A stretch of 64,000 nt of DNA from Trachemys scripta elegans (taxonomy: Eukaryota; Chordata; Testudines; Emydidae), in NCBI RefSeq assembly GCF_013100865.1, contig NC_048299.1:46253345-46317344 (forward strand). Direction: 5' to 3'. The notes under the pieces were generated by a model that was given only the letters and a program-made list of their open reading frames with translations, had not been told where the DNA came from and made no database searches. Shown here piece after piece: positions 47,001 to 58,413 of the stretch. Position numbers and translations under genes: made by a program. Position 1 is the stretch's first letter. Each line of letters starts with the position of its first letter.

Positions 47001-47163
47001 ACAGTTTCAGTGATTGAACTTGCAGATAAGGCATCCAAAAGTGCATGCACGTTTGAACATAGATTTGCAGATCAGGCCTCTGTGTGTAATCTGACAAGAG
47101 TTAAATTGCTAATTTTATCCAAAGAATGTTGTTGCTAAATATCTTTGAATCCTGTTTTCATAG
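44078..47163. other. Intron, mostly unclassified
   Basis: 44132-44241 is a splice-bounded open stretch, discussed as a finding but not accepted as an exon. 46490-46760 looks like old repeat DNA. A G-run lies at 45608-45616. No conserved neurabin exon. Confidence 0.4.
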
Positions 47164-47321
47164 ATTTCAGTGAAGCAGTCCCAGAAACAGAGAGGCTGGA
47201 CTCCAAAGCACTGAAAACTCGAGCCCAGCTTTCAGTAAGGAACAAACGGCAGAGACCTACTAGAACAAGGCTCTATGACAGTATCAGTTCAACTGATGGA
47301 GAGGACAGCCTTGAACGAAAG
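47164..47321 (+). CDS. PPP1R9A: Neurabin-1 exon after the coiled coil
   Basis: This 158-nt exon follows CCTGTTTTCATAG. Two bases complete Asp, then 52 codons run from FSEAVPETERLDSKALKTRAQ to SSTDGEDSLERK, with donor GTGAGA in phase 0. The basic stretch VRNKRQRPTRTRLYDS is conserved in neurabin. In the common mammalian isoform this exon is followed directly by the region leading to the SAM domain; here the next exons in order are those of the longer isoform. Confidence 0.95.
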
Positions 47322-47936
47322 GTGAGAAGGCCTTCCCTTTCTCTTATTCATAGGATGATGTGCTAGATTACCCTTGTAATTTGTTTCATCCTATATCTTC
47401 GTCCTTTTGTTTTAGTGTAGGTAGAATGTATTCATCTGTGGCCAACGTATTCTGGATAACAGTCTGAACAGTGTGCAAGTCCTGTCGCCTTGGAGGCAGC
47501 ACATCTGTTTTTCTCACAGGAACAGCAGAATTCCTGTCTTATTTTCATATATTATGCTATTGTTATGAAGGTCACTTCATTGTTTTCCCCATTTGAACTA
47601 ACAACGAGCACTATGCATAGCGGGTCATGTAATTTATATGGGAGGAGAAGTGAACTCGAATCCTGCATTTGTTTATTTCTCTGTGTGAATGACAGTTAAT
47701 TTAATATCTACTTTTTGATTTTGCTGATCCTGACTCTTGAACCTGTAAGCAAATTATTAGTATGAAACACCTATGTGTGGTATAAAAGGTAACAGTGTGA
47801 CTTACTAGAACATTGCTTAAAAATATAAAGGCTCTACAAACTGTTGTTAAATGAAAGGATTGCATGTTCAAAATAAATGTTGCTCTGATTGGTTGCTAAG
47901 TGGCATAACTTGCTTTATAATCTCTTATACCCACAG
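47322..47936 (+). other. Intron of 615 bp
   Basis: Begins GTGAGA and ends TATACCCACAG. Nothing recognised inside. Confidence 0.6.
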
Positions 47937-48237
47937 CCTTCAGACAGTTACAGTAGTCCCATGCACATTTCAAAATCACCTCTGCCCATATATGTGAGAG
48001 CATCCTCACCAGCATCAGATTCTGGTGCTTCCTCCCTCTCCCCAGTGGCTAGCAGTGCAGCCTTCTCATTTGACAACGTAGCTGAAAACCAAGAAGGAGG
48101 ACAGCAGCACAAAGGAGGTGTGCTTTCCCATTATGCTCGGGGAGACACTCCACTTTCCTCTCCTTCAAAATCCAGTCACAGTTCTGAAACATCTCCTTTG
48201 CATCACCCAACCAACAGGAATGTTTTACAAGACAAAG
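47937..48237 (+). CDS. PPP1R9A: Long-isoform neurabin-1 exon, Ser/Pro-rich
   Basis: This 301-nt exon follows TATACCCACAG, starts in phase 0 with PSDSYSSPMHISKSPLPIYV, and holds 100 codons plus one base before donor GTATAA. It is rich in Ser, Pro and Thr with many SP dipeptides (RASSPASDSG, SSLSPVASS, SETSPLHH), so it is probably disordered and phosphorylated. It corresponds to the insert found in longer vertebrate PPP1R9A isoforms and absent from the shorter one, so its use is expected to be alternative. Confidence 0.9.
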
Positions 48238-48774
48238 GTATAATTATTTTTTACAAATGAGTCAGTGCGTCACTTTGCTCACTTACGTTTATGTGGTGCA
48301 CTCTTCTTGTTTTATTAGCACTTAAGTCTCTAACGGGCCCTGTTCTCAAAACCTCATGTAGACACCTTGAAGTCGGAAAATAGCAGATCTCTTCATTTGG
48401 TGGTAGGTGGAAGGGACACAGATAAGTCAAGACAAGAATTGTTTCCTCTTTTTCCCCTTGAGCTGGTTGAAAAAAGGAGGGGGGAAATCACAGAAGTATT
48501 TCAGAATTTTTATCCCATGTTTTATTGTTTTTTTTAATTTGAAAATTTTAAAAATTCAAATATTTGTCAAAATTCAAAAAGTTTCAGTCAGCTCCATTTA
48601 CTTCCTGAGTAAAGCATACTGGACTAGTGCTTAAGAACATTCTCCAGTGTTTATATTGAAATCCAGAGAGGCACTTTAATAAAACTATTAGTAACTCAAA
48701 ATCTGTGGGTTGGACATTGGTACCTGTGTTTCATGGTGGAGGTTATATGTAGACGAGCATAGCATAGATGTTGT

Positions 48775-49010
48775 AGTTTTGTTAATAGATGAGAGGCTAT
48801 GTGGTCTTCTGGATTAAGCAAGAGACCAAAAACCAGGAACTCCTGTGTTCTAAACTCAGTATTTCTTATTGTTTGTTCTGAAGCTTTGGCCAAGTCATTA
48901 GTTTTCTAACTCCGTTTCCTGAGATGTAAAATAGGGATAATGATACAGTGCATTTTTATTGTTTCAAAGATTAGTTTGGTTGTGCTGCACTTTGAAACTA
49001 CAGTGTAGTA
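48775..49010 (+). repeat. MIR SINE (plus strand)
   Basis: GGAACTCCTGTGTTCTAAACTC, TTGGCCAAGTCATTAG, CCGTTTCCTGAGATGTAAAATAG and GGGATAATGATACAG follow the MIR order. Diverged. Confidence 0.8.
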
Positions 49011-51357
49011 CAAAGTATTACTCCTTTTCCAACTCCAGTGTAGTGCCAATGTGTCTGATTTAGGCATTTGAACTTATAATGTCTCTCTTTACTTAGATCT
49101 GGGCATTCCTTAATCATTAGTGAAGCAAAACTAGCATTAATGTCAATGGCAATTCTGTCCAATAAGGACTTATGACTGGACCTTTAACATCTTCATAAAA
49201 GACAGTCACTGAATTAAATTAACTAAAAATAAATACTTACTCTGGTTTTGTTGATCTGCTGCTGAAAAATTTTGCCATTGTTTTATTAGGAGTCAAGTTT
49301 TTCCCCATCATAATATGATAGACAATAAGGCCCTCTCCAACAGATTCTTACCAAGATACTGGGTTTGGAAAAGGTAAACCCTAATGTCAGCATTCTGACC
49401 TTGACACCAGAAATTCCGATTCTGTATCCCTGTGTCTGGTACTCTAATTGTGGGATAGCTAATAAATTGGAATAAAATTCAAAGCTTGAGTGCAATGTGT
49501 TGGCTGATAAAAAACTGTAGTTCTGGGTAAATGTGTTCATTGGTGAAATCATAAGTGCTGCATGACCTCAGTGAAAATCACATTTGATGAGAACTTGGCT
49601 GAAACTGATGGCTTTAGATCTCAAAATCTAGTGGAATATGCACTTGCATGGTAAACCCTCCTTCGTTCCTTACTATTGTCTTTTTATATGTGTTTAATTA
49701 CATCATTAATTGTAACAAGGGGATTTGAAGCCCACTCAGTGCCCCCTCCCCCATTGTAGGTCCTGGAACTAATCTATATTTAATTGACACAGAGGTGATA
49801 TGCTTTTCCCACTATGAACATTATATGAACAGCCAGTGCTTCTGTGGGTAACCAGAGTTTAATGAGTACCGGTATGTTAAAATCAAAGTAGAACAAGTTA
49901 GTTTCAGACAGAAACATTTGCATTTAATATGTTCTCCAGTACAGCAATATCCTCAAGTGTTTGGCAGCCAGTGTTCCAGTGACTGCTTTATAATAGCATT
50001 TAATTGATTATTAACTAGTCTTAAAAATTCTTATTGTACAGGAAATGGGCCAGTAACTAAACACAGTAGATTCTCTTGTTGCGTTTGTGGTGTGGGTTGA
50101 GCAGGGTTTGTTTTAGAGACTGAGAGTACTCATATGTGCATGCACACTCCTCTGTATGTAAGTGGCTAACGACTAAACCTGTAATATCGCACCATTCTAT
50201 ATTCTCTGGTGAATGAACATGGCACCTTTCAAGTATTTGTCTGAGTGTTGTGGAAAGCTATAGCTCTTAACAGTTACAACATAATGAGAGAGATTACATT
50301 CCAAAGTTATTTTTAAGTTTCTTATTTTTTTTAGAATAGTTCTAGCTCAGATTCTCTCTTGGGGTGTGACAAATTTTTGTACTGCAATATCAGCATCCCA
50401 ACTCTAAAGACAGCAGATGTGGTTACTGACGGATCCTCTGGTGCAGTAAAGCTACTTCTCCTATCCTACTGCTGCTGGCATAGGAAGTGTGGTTCTGGGA
50501 AGAGCTAGGCCTGGACATCTCTATCAGCTTCTTGGTGCTGTTAGCTGTGGATGTGAGTTAGAGTACTGCTTTCCCTGAATTTCACTGTGTACTACTCGGC
50601 TGTAGCTGAAAATCTGGGCTTTTGTTTACAAAGCAGCCCCCTTCAAAATTACTAGGCATTAAAAAACCAGCCAACCAAAACCCAGTTAAAGTAAGATTAA
50701 AACGTTAAAAAAATTAAACAAAAGCCAAACAACATGATCAAAACAGATTATCAAGGAGACATTCAGTCAAAGGAGCCAATTACACCACTGGTGCGAACGG
50801 CACATCTCCAATAGCTCAAATAGAATCATGAGCACAGAAAATTTGCCCCAGTATTTTTAGAAATATCTCCTTTGCCACCAAAGAAAAATGTAGTATGACT
50901 ATTTAATTGGCTTAGATTTCTGAGCTACTGTACTATCCGAGAAATAACCTCCCTAATTATAACAATAAAGGAAATATACAAATTGAAATCTTAATTTTCC
51001 AGGACCAACATGTAGTCTTTTGATATTTGAAAATATGCAGAATGTTATTCACAAGGTCACATTAAATTATCATATTGGTTTCCTCTGGCCTTAAAATCTC
51101 TGAAATCTATGAAAGTACCGTTTGATCATTAGCAAATAATATATTAGTAGTTTTTCATCTAATGTTATATAAATATTTTTTGTGTATGACTGGTTTAATA
51201 AAACACCTGTATGGATATTGTGTAGCATTCTAGTTAGTGACAAGTTCTGAAGGACACAAATATGAATTTGCAGAACTATTAACTGTGGTGTGTAACCCAC
51301 TTAAATCAGCCTCTGTACCAGATGACTAGGGGTGAGCTAATGTAACACTGATTTTTT
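49011..51357. other. Intron, nothing recognised
   Basis: No exon and no repeat that I can classify with confidence in this 2.3-kb stretch. Confidence 0.4.
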
Positions 51358-52882
51358 TTTTGAAAGGTTCCAAAATCAGTCCTGGCAATAACAGGCTGGT
51401 AAGCCTAATTTCAGTACCAGGCAAATTGGTCGGAATATAGTAAAGAACAGAATTATCAGACACATAGATTAACATGATTTAGTAGGAAAGAGTGAACATG
51501 GCTTTTGTAAAGGGAAATCCTGCCTCCTCAATGTAGTAGAATTTTTTGAGGGGGTCAGCAAACATAGGGACAAGGGTGATCCAGGGAACATAGTATACTT
51601 GAACTTTCAGAAAGCCTTTGGCAAGATCCCTCACCAAAAGCTCTTAAGCAAAGTAAGTAGATAAAAGATAAGAGGGAAGGTCCTCTCATGGATGAGTAAC
51701 TGGTTAAAAGACAGGGGGAAAAAGACAGGAATAAATAGTTTTCAGAATGGAGAGAGGTAAATAGTGGTGTCCCCCAAGCATCTGTTCTGGGACCAGTGCT
51801 GTTCAACATATTCACAAATGATCTGGAAAAAGAGGTAAACAGTGAGGTGGAAAAGTTTGCAAACAATACAAAATTACTCAAGGTAGTTAAGTCCAAAGCT
51901 CACTGCACAGCGCTACAAAGCAATCTCACAAAACTGGGTGGCTAGGACACAAAATGACAGATGAAATTCAATATTGATAAATGCAAAGTAATACATATAG
52001 GAAAATATCATTCCAACGATGTATACACAACGATGGGGTCTAAATTAGCTGTTATCGCACAAGAAAGAGAGCTTGGATCATTGTGAATAGTTCTCTGAAA
52101 ACATCCGCTCAATGTGTAGTGGCGGTCAAAAAAGCTAACGGAATGTTAGGAACCGTTAGGAAAGTGTTAGATAATAAGACAGTAAATATTATAATGCCAC
52201 TATATAAATCCATGGTACGCCCACACCTTGAATACTGTGTGCAGTTCTGGTCTCCCCATCTCAAAAATATATATATTAGAATTGGAAAAGGTATAAAAAA
52301 TGGTGATAAAAATGATTAGGGGGATGGAACAGATTCCATAGGAGGAGAGATTAAAATGACTCGGACTGTTCAGCTTGGAAAAGAGACGTCTAAGGGAGGT
52401 TAGGATAGTGGCCTATAAAATCATGAATGGTGTGAAGAAAGTGAATAAGGAAGTGCTGTTTGCCCCTTCACATAACACAAGTACTAGGGTGCCAGCTGAT
52501 TAATTTAATAGGCAATGGGTTTAAAACAAAAGGAAGTATTTCTTCATGCAACACGTAGTCAACCTGTGGAACTTGTTGCCAGGTGATGTTGTGAAGAACA
52601 AAAGTATAACTGGGTTAAAAAAAGTGTTAGATAAGTTCATGGAGGAAAGGACCATCAATGTCTATTAGCCAAGATGGTCAGGGATGCAACCCCATTCTCT
52701 GGATGTTCCTAAACCTCTGACTGCCAGATGCTGAGACTGGACAATGGCGGATGGATCACTGGATAATTGCCCTATTCTGTTCATTCCCTCCGAAGCATCT
52801 GGCATCAGCCACTGTCGGAAAACAGAATACTGGGCTAGATGGACCATTGGTCTGACTCAGTGTGTCCAGTCTTATGTTCTTC
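51358..52882 (+). mobile_element. CR1-like LINE, inactive RT
   Basis: The plus strand spans NRLVSLISVPG-like sequence near 51390, CGFCKGKSCLLN-like near 51500, and an active-site block KFANNTKL at about 51853-51876 where FADD is expected, so both catalytic aspartates are lost. It goes on to VVAVKKANGMLGTVRK and MPLYKSMVRPHLEYCVQFWSP (52194-52258), and ends in the CR1 tail GACTCAGTGTGTCCAGTCTTATG. It has several stops and frameshifts. Confidence 0.9.
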
Positions 52883-54284
52883 CAGCATTATGATCCAGGC
52901 ATGCACATTTACTAAGAGATAATGGCATGCAATCTAATCCTTTTCAGTCAATCTGTCTATATGCAAACTAGTTAGTTTATAATATCTGTTGCATGATGCC
53001 AGGGACAGCCAGACAATGGCACAAGTAGGCAGTTCATTTCTTTACTCCATTCAGAAGGTTTGTCCATTTCACAGTTTCAGAATGCAAGGCCCTCATGAAC
53101 CTATTATCAAGGAGGAGGGCAGGTAGTTTTGGCAGGGATAACATGGAAAGTTGTTAAAATGTGCCAGTGCAGTCTATTCTGAAAGATCTCATTTTCTCAG
53201 AAAGAGACACGTTTTCAATATACACAGAAAGCACTGACAGAATAAAGTGTGCTAGATCGATAGAATTGTGTCAAGGCCCTTACTGTATCTGTTTTGGGGG
53301 GGAGGGGAATCCTTCCAGAAGGTGACCAGGCAGCAAGGTTGAAAGTCAGGGTAACGGAGGCAGGTAGGGAAGCTCCACATATGTGATGGAGTGAAAAGGG
53401 CTATTTCTTTTATACTCCGATTAGCAAAATCTAGAATTAATTTATTACAAGTGTAAATCTTTATCTGCAGATCCTAACTCACCAAAATAGTCTCATTGAT
53501 TCCCATGGAAATTAATAAGGTTTTACAGGACTGGCCCCAAAACATATATAATCCAGCAAAGTCATGTTTGTTTTTCAGTTGTTAGTAACATTTTATTTTA
53601 AAAAATTGAAGTGTGTTTCACAACTTTTGTAGTGTTTGTCTCCCCAATTGTTTCAGGTCTGCTCTTCTTCCTCTCGTTCTTTTTTCATTGTCTTCTCTTC
53701 ATGGTAGATCCTCAGAGTTCTTTGTTGTTATTATAATGAAAAATGTACAAAAAATCTCTCACAGCTTGTTTCTCCGCTTTGAGTTATGGATATAGATCCT
53801 ATTCTAATGCACAAACTGGGCTTCCCTGTACATAGCACAAGCATTTAAAAATCGGGACACAATGTCAAACCAAAGTGAATGCTGGATTGAATATCAACCT
53901 GGATTTGATCTTGTTTTGTAGCTGGCGTGTTGGTGTTTTCACTCTGTCACTTTCCTGTGTGCCTGTTACAAACCCAACACACATTGTAGATTCATTCAGT
54001 TCCATTTTATTCTGATTTTAAATAACAGTGATAAAATAAGGGGACTAGTCTTGGAATTCCTAATGCTAAAGGAAACACAGCACAGTCTTTTCACTGAGAA
54101 TTTGAAAAGTTTAAAACTGTTAAATGACAGGAATACACAATAAAGACAAAAGAGACAATTTAAGACAATCTACTTTCTATACACTGGGGTAAACATTGCA
54201 TAGTAGTCTCATCAGCCTTTGTTGTAGGATGGATTGCTGCTCAAGAGAGTTTGGCATGTGTTTTGCCGCTTTGTGTACTACTTT
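52883..54284. other. Intron, nothing recognised
   Basis: Ordinary intronic DNA; a G-run lies at 53295-53306. No exon or classified repeat. Confidence 0.4.
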
Positions 54285-56146
54285 TATTCCTGGGAGAATT
54301 CTGCTCCAAAAAATTAAAAATTCTATGTCCAATATTTTAAAATTCTGCATATTTTATTTGTCAAAATAACAATATAATTAGGCTAGTTTCAATTATTTTC
54401 ATAATTTACTTCAAAATATCTGTCAGCAAGTATGTCTGTAACAATGCAGACAACAAAAAAGATGCAGGAAATATTTTTTGACAAATAGATTCCTTACTAG
54501 GCATATTAATACAGAACTTTGAGTCATAGTCATTTAAACTACAATACAGAACCGTATTTCCCACAACCCTCAAAAGCAGTGGAGAGGCTTTGGGGAGTCA
54601 GAGGTAATGGAAGAACTCAGGGAGAATGAAATAATTGCTGGCAAAGAGCCTGGGTGTGAACTGGGAGGGTTATTGGGTGTGAATGGGAGAAGTATGGAAT
54701 GTTTTTTGGTGGGGGAGGAGAGGGATTTTTAGGGCGATGGGGAGCCTCCCCCATGCAGACCCAGGCTTACTCCTAGCCTCTCCCATTCAGTCAGGCACAT
54801 CTGCTCCTGTCCCCTGGTGTCCCTGCACACCCCTGCCCCATCCCCATATATCCCTGCATCCTTACTCAGATACCACTCCTCCCCTCCGTCCCCATGTCCC
54901 TGCACCTCCATTCAGCCACTCCTCTGTTCCCATGTGGCCCCGCACTCCCACTCAGCTACCTTATCTCCATGTGTCCCTGAACCCCCATCCCCATGTGGCC
55001 CTGCAACCCCACTTAACAGCCCTGGCTCAATGCTGTCACACCCCTCCCACTAGCCCTTCTGAATAGGGTTGCCATATCCCCAGTTTTCGACTGGGACAAA
55101 AAGAGATCCTGGCAGCTCTGCTGACTGGGCCACTGCAAGTCCAGTTGGTGGTGCAGCGGGGCTAAGGCAGGCTCTGCGCAGCTCCCAGAAGCGGCCACCA
55201 TGTCCTGTGGCCCCTCGGTACAGGGGCGGCCAGGGGGCTCCGTGCGCTGCACCCCTCTCCCCCTGAACGCCGGCTCTACGGCACCTATTGGCTGGGAACT
55301 GTGGCCAATGGGAACTGCAGGGGAGGTGCCTGTGGGCAGCGCATAAAGGTCCCTGGCCTCTCCGCCTAGGGGCCATAGGGACTTGCCATCCGCTTATGGG
55401 AGCTGCGCGGAGCCAGGGCAGGCAGGGAGCCTGCCATAGACCCGCTGCACCATGGACTGGGAGCCGCCTAAGGTAAGCGCCACCCGGCCACAGGCTGCAC
55501 CCCAAACTTTCCCCTGCACCGCAATCCCCTGCCCCAGATCGAAACTCTCTCCCATACCCTAACTCCCTCCAAGAGCCCGCACCCCAACCCTCTGCCCCAC
55601 CCCAGAGCCTGCACCCCAAACTCCTCATCCCTGCCCCCCATCCTGGAGCTCTCATCCCCACCCACACCCCAACCTCCTGCCCCTGCCTGGTGAAAGTGAG
55701 TGAGGGTAGGGGAGAGCGTGCAACGGAGGGAGGGGGGATGGAGTGAGCGGGGTAGAGGCCTCAGAAGGGGGAGGACAGGGTTGGGGTCCCAGGGAAGAGG
55801 CGGAGCAAGGATGTTCGGCTTTGTGCGATTAGGAAGTTGGCAACCATGCTTCTGGACCCCAATCAATGTGACCCCCTCAGCAGCCCCATGTACCCCACAC
55901 TGTCAATCCCTCCATATCCTGTCTCCCCTTACCTGGTCTCGTGGGCAGGGTGCTGTGAGGAAAGCAGCCTCTCCTCCTCCCTATCCACAGCTGCCTGCCC
56001 TCTGATCTGGTGCCACAGCAGCCTCTGGTGGGCAAAAGGTGTAACTGCAGCACCTGTCCAGCAGAATCTATTTTCTGCAGAGAAAAAAATCTGCAGGGGA
56101 CATGAATTCTGTACATGCGCAGTGGCACAGAATTCCACCAGGAGTA
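54285..56146. mobile_element. TIR transposon (AATTCTG family), copy 2
   Basis: The left end TATTCCTGGGAGAATTCTGC and the inverse of the right end TACTCCTGGTGGAATTCTGT are inverted termini. The first 140 bp align with 9821-9969, and the last part (ATGCGCAGTGGCACAGAATTCC) with the right end of copy 1. The C-rich interior gives spurious frames. It is split by a hAT insertion at 55064-55848. Confidence 0.78.
55064..55848 (+). mobile_element. Non-autonomous hAT transposon, family B copy 2, nested
   Basis: The left end TAGGGTTGCCA mirrors the right end TTGGCAACCATG. The 8-bp flanks CTTCTGAA (55056-55063) and CTTCTGGA (55849-55856) agree at 7 of 8. The core 55174-55690 is shared with family A at 30929, including AGGTAAGCGCCACCCGG. 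The 205-codon minus frame and other frames here are GC-driven and not genes. Confidence 0.82.
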
Positions 56147-56559
56147 TATTCTTTGGCTCTCCTTTTGGAAATGTGATGCTTGTTTTCTGTTTCGGCATAA
56201 GGCCAGGTGTCAGATCTTCATGAATGCCTTATGTAAAGCATAAATCATGGTTGCTGAAAACAACTTGTTTTTAGTGTGTGTTGTATTTCTTGGCCTACCA
56301 CATCATGCTTCATGGGTCGCTTGTACATTGCTTTTATTTCATGAACAAAAAATGCCAAAATGTTATTTCCAGTGTAAAATATTTGTTTCTTAGTTGCTGC
56401 ACTGCAGCAAACTATTTTTGAGGAAGCCCTTAGTGATTATGCAAGTTGTTCATACCAGTGCAGCCCTGTGCCTCTGAAAAGCCCCTTTGAATGGGTAGGA
56501 TGCAGGATAGGGGACTTAGAGGGCAAAGCTGTGCTTGTGATAGTTTTTGTTTTTTGCTT

Positions 56560-56745
56560 GTATAATGTCAACAGACCCCGGTCGTCGTCGGCCGGGATCA
56601 AACCCTGGGACCTTGGGATCTTAACACGTGAGCCTCTACTGCATGAGCTAAAAGACACATGTCTCTTAGCCAAAGCTGTAGCAGTCTCATCAATGTCGAG
56701 CTGGTTTAGCTGCCACTAAAGGGGAACAGATTGCCACACCTCGCA
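56560..56745 (-). repeat. Possible tRNA-like SINE (minus strand)
   Basis: The minus strand shows TTTAGCTCATGCAGTAGAGG (A-box-like) and AGGGTTTGATCCCGG (B-box-like) at tRNA spacing, followed by the CG-rich GACGACGACCGGGGTCTG. Upstream sequence with AGTGGCAGCTAAACCAGC may belong to it. Family unknown. Confidence 0.45.
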
Positions 56746-57800
56746 GGTATGGGTTACACTTGCTTGCTTATTTATTCTTAATTCTGAGGGCTTGATTTAC
56801 CCAAGTGAAATCAGGAGTATATGTAATGAAGCCAATGGAGTTGTTCCAGTGTAGATCCAATGTAAATGTGATCAGAATCAGTATGTGAGACTAAAGTGTA
56901 AAATACACGAAGAAATCTAAGGAAACGAATGGCTGATCTTCATTCATTCCCTGTAGAATACTGAGAGACGTGGTCAATCAAACCCACATTTGTGTCTGAA
57001 ATTTTTTAACTGCTATATTTTTTTCATTTTGTTTGCTTTAAAGATTTTACAGCACTTCTGTATAGTCAGTTTCACTGTTTTGACTATAGGGGCTGTGTTA
57101 TGTTTCCTCTTTTGTTTTTTTAGGGTTATCACACAGTAACAGAGAGAGGAAAGATATGATTGTAAAATGGCAGAGATTGCCACAGGGTCTCAGAGCAGGT
57201 GTAGAAACGGAAGCTATTTTTAACTCATTTTTACAAATTGTCTAGATTATAAGATGACAGTGTCTCCTTTAATCAAGTCATGAAAACAAAATAGTTTATT
57301 ATCTCTTGGCACTCCCGTCATAAAAATTACCCAGTTCTCCAAAGCTGCTGGAGGCTTTCAGAACAGATATTCAACAGCCATCTTTGACAGTAAAGTATAC
57401 CCCAACAAAAAAACTTGTTCTTGGAAAAAATAGAGATTAGATAGATCCTCCAGGGGTTTAAAAATGACTCATTTTTCATATTTCTCTTATTAGCCTTATG
57501 TGTGGCTTACATTAAAACTCAGCTAAAATAAGTCACCCCCCCATTTTCCCCTCAGTAGTTTCTCTCAAGTTTCAAAGCAGTTCATTGAGGTACTTCTTAT
57601 ACCATTTTTACCACTTCTTCTCAAAGAAGGGAAGTTATTTCTGTAGTTGCACCTAATTAAATGAAATGCCCCACTATTTATATAGATACATAGTGTGTGT
57701 GTATGTACAAATGCACATGTACACAAACTCTTCTGGAGTTACTGTTTAATATCAGATAAAATAATAATGTATATTTTTTTCATGTACAAAGATATCCTAG
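56746..57800. other. Intron, nothing firmly recognised
   Basis: 56785-56880 resembles the old short palindromic repeat (AAGTGAAATCAGG, GCCAATGGAGTTG). The rest is plain intron. Confidence 0.4.
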
Positions 57801-57888
57801 GTGGTCACACAGGTCCCCAATCATCAAGAACAACTAGCCCTATTATGGGGCAGGCAGAAAAAATAAAGCGAAAGCTTGTGGATCTCGG
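57801..57888 (+). CDS. PPP1R9A: Long-isoform neurabin-1 exon
   Basis: This 88-nt exon follows GATATCCTAG and ends at donor GTAAGC. Two bases complete a glycine codon begun in the exon at 48237, then GHTGPQSSRTTSPIMGQ and the basic KIKRKLVDL follow, and two bases are left of a glycine codon. The KIKRK-VDLG motif is familiar from the long mammalian isoform. Phase 1 in and phase 2 out match both neighbours. Confidence 0.88.
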
Positions 57889-57986
57889 GTAAGCATTTTT
57901 TTATTTAAAAACTAGATTTTTATTAGAAGGGGATGGAAAGCTAAGTTTCAAATGACATTTGTTGATGGTCTCTAATCTTGTTATAG

Positions 57987-58064
57987 GGCTCCCTTGAGAA
58001 GGAGTTCCCACAAGGGCAAGAAATGGAAAGAGAGAGAAGTCATTAGGGTGGCCTGTGGCACCAG
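57987..58064 (+). CDS. PPP1R9A: Long-isoform neurabin-1 exon, basic segment
   Basis: This 78-nt exon follows AATCTTGTTATAG and is separated from the previous exon by only 98 bp. It reads G/APLRRSSHKGKKWKEREVIRVACGT plus two bases, and ends at CCAG|GTATGG. The APLRR-S-KGKKWKE core matches the long human isoform as I remember it, and the split AG|G arginine codon is completed by the exon at 63179. The residues after KERE are less familiar, so the 3' splice choice is less sure than the start. Confidence 0.8.
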
Positions 58065-58413
58065 GTATGGGTAAAACAACAAAGATGCAATCTGTCTCAT
58101 CCCAAAATCCTTGGCAAAACTGTGCTATCCAGGAGATGTGAAACCACTGATAGTCCACCTTTCCTGTGTGTATTGCTAAAATAAAGTAATATCCCTGGGG
58201 CCAAATTCTGCTCTTATTAGCTTCCAGTTGTTTTTAAGGGGAAACTGACATTGATGGGAGGATATTTTAACAAATAGCAAAATAATAAGTACTTATACTC
58301 TAAAATAGATTGAGCCACATAATGCCCAAGATAGGCCTATGCGCCCATTGACAACAATGGGAGTGGCACACATAGATTATTAGAATTCACACACACATAC
58401 CTATATAAAATAT

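Noticed and set aside
55050..55667. Minus-strand 205-codon frame
   Set aside because: GC-rich hAT core read backwards; it crosses the element boundary at 55064 and has no domain.
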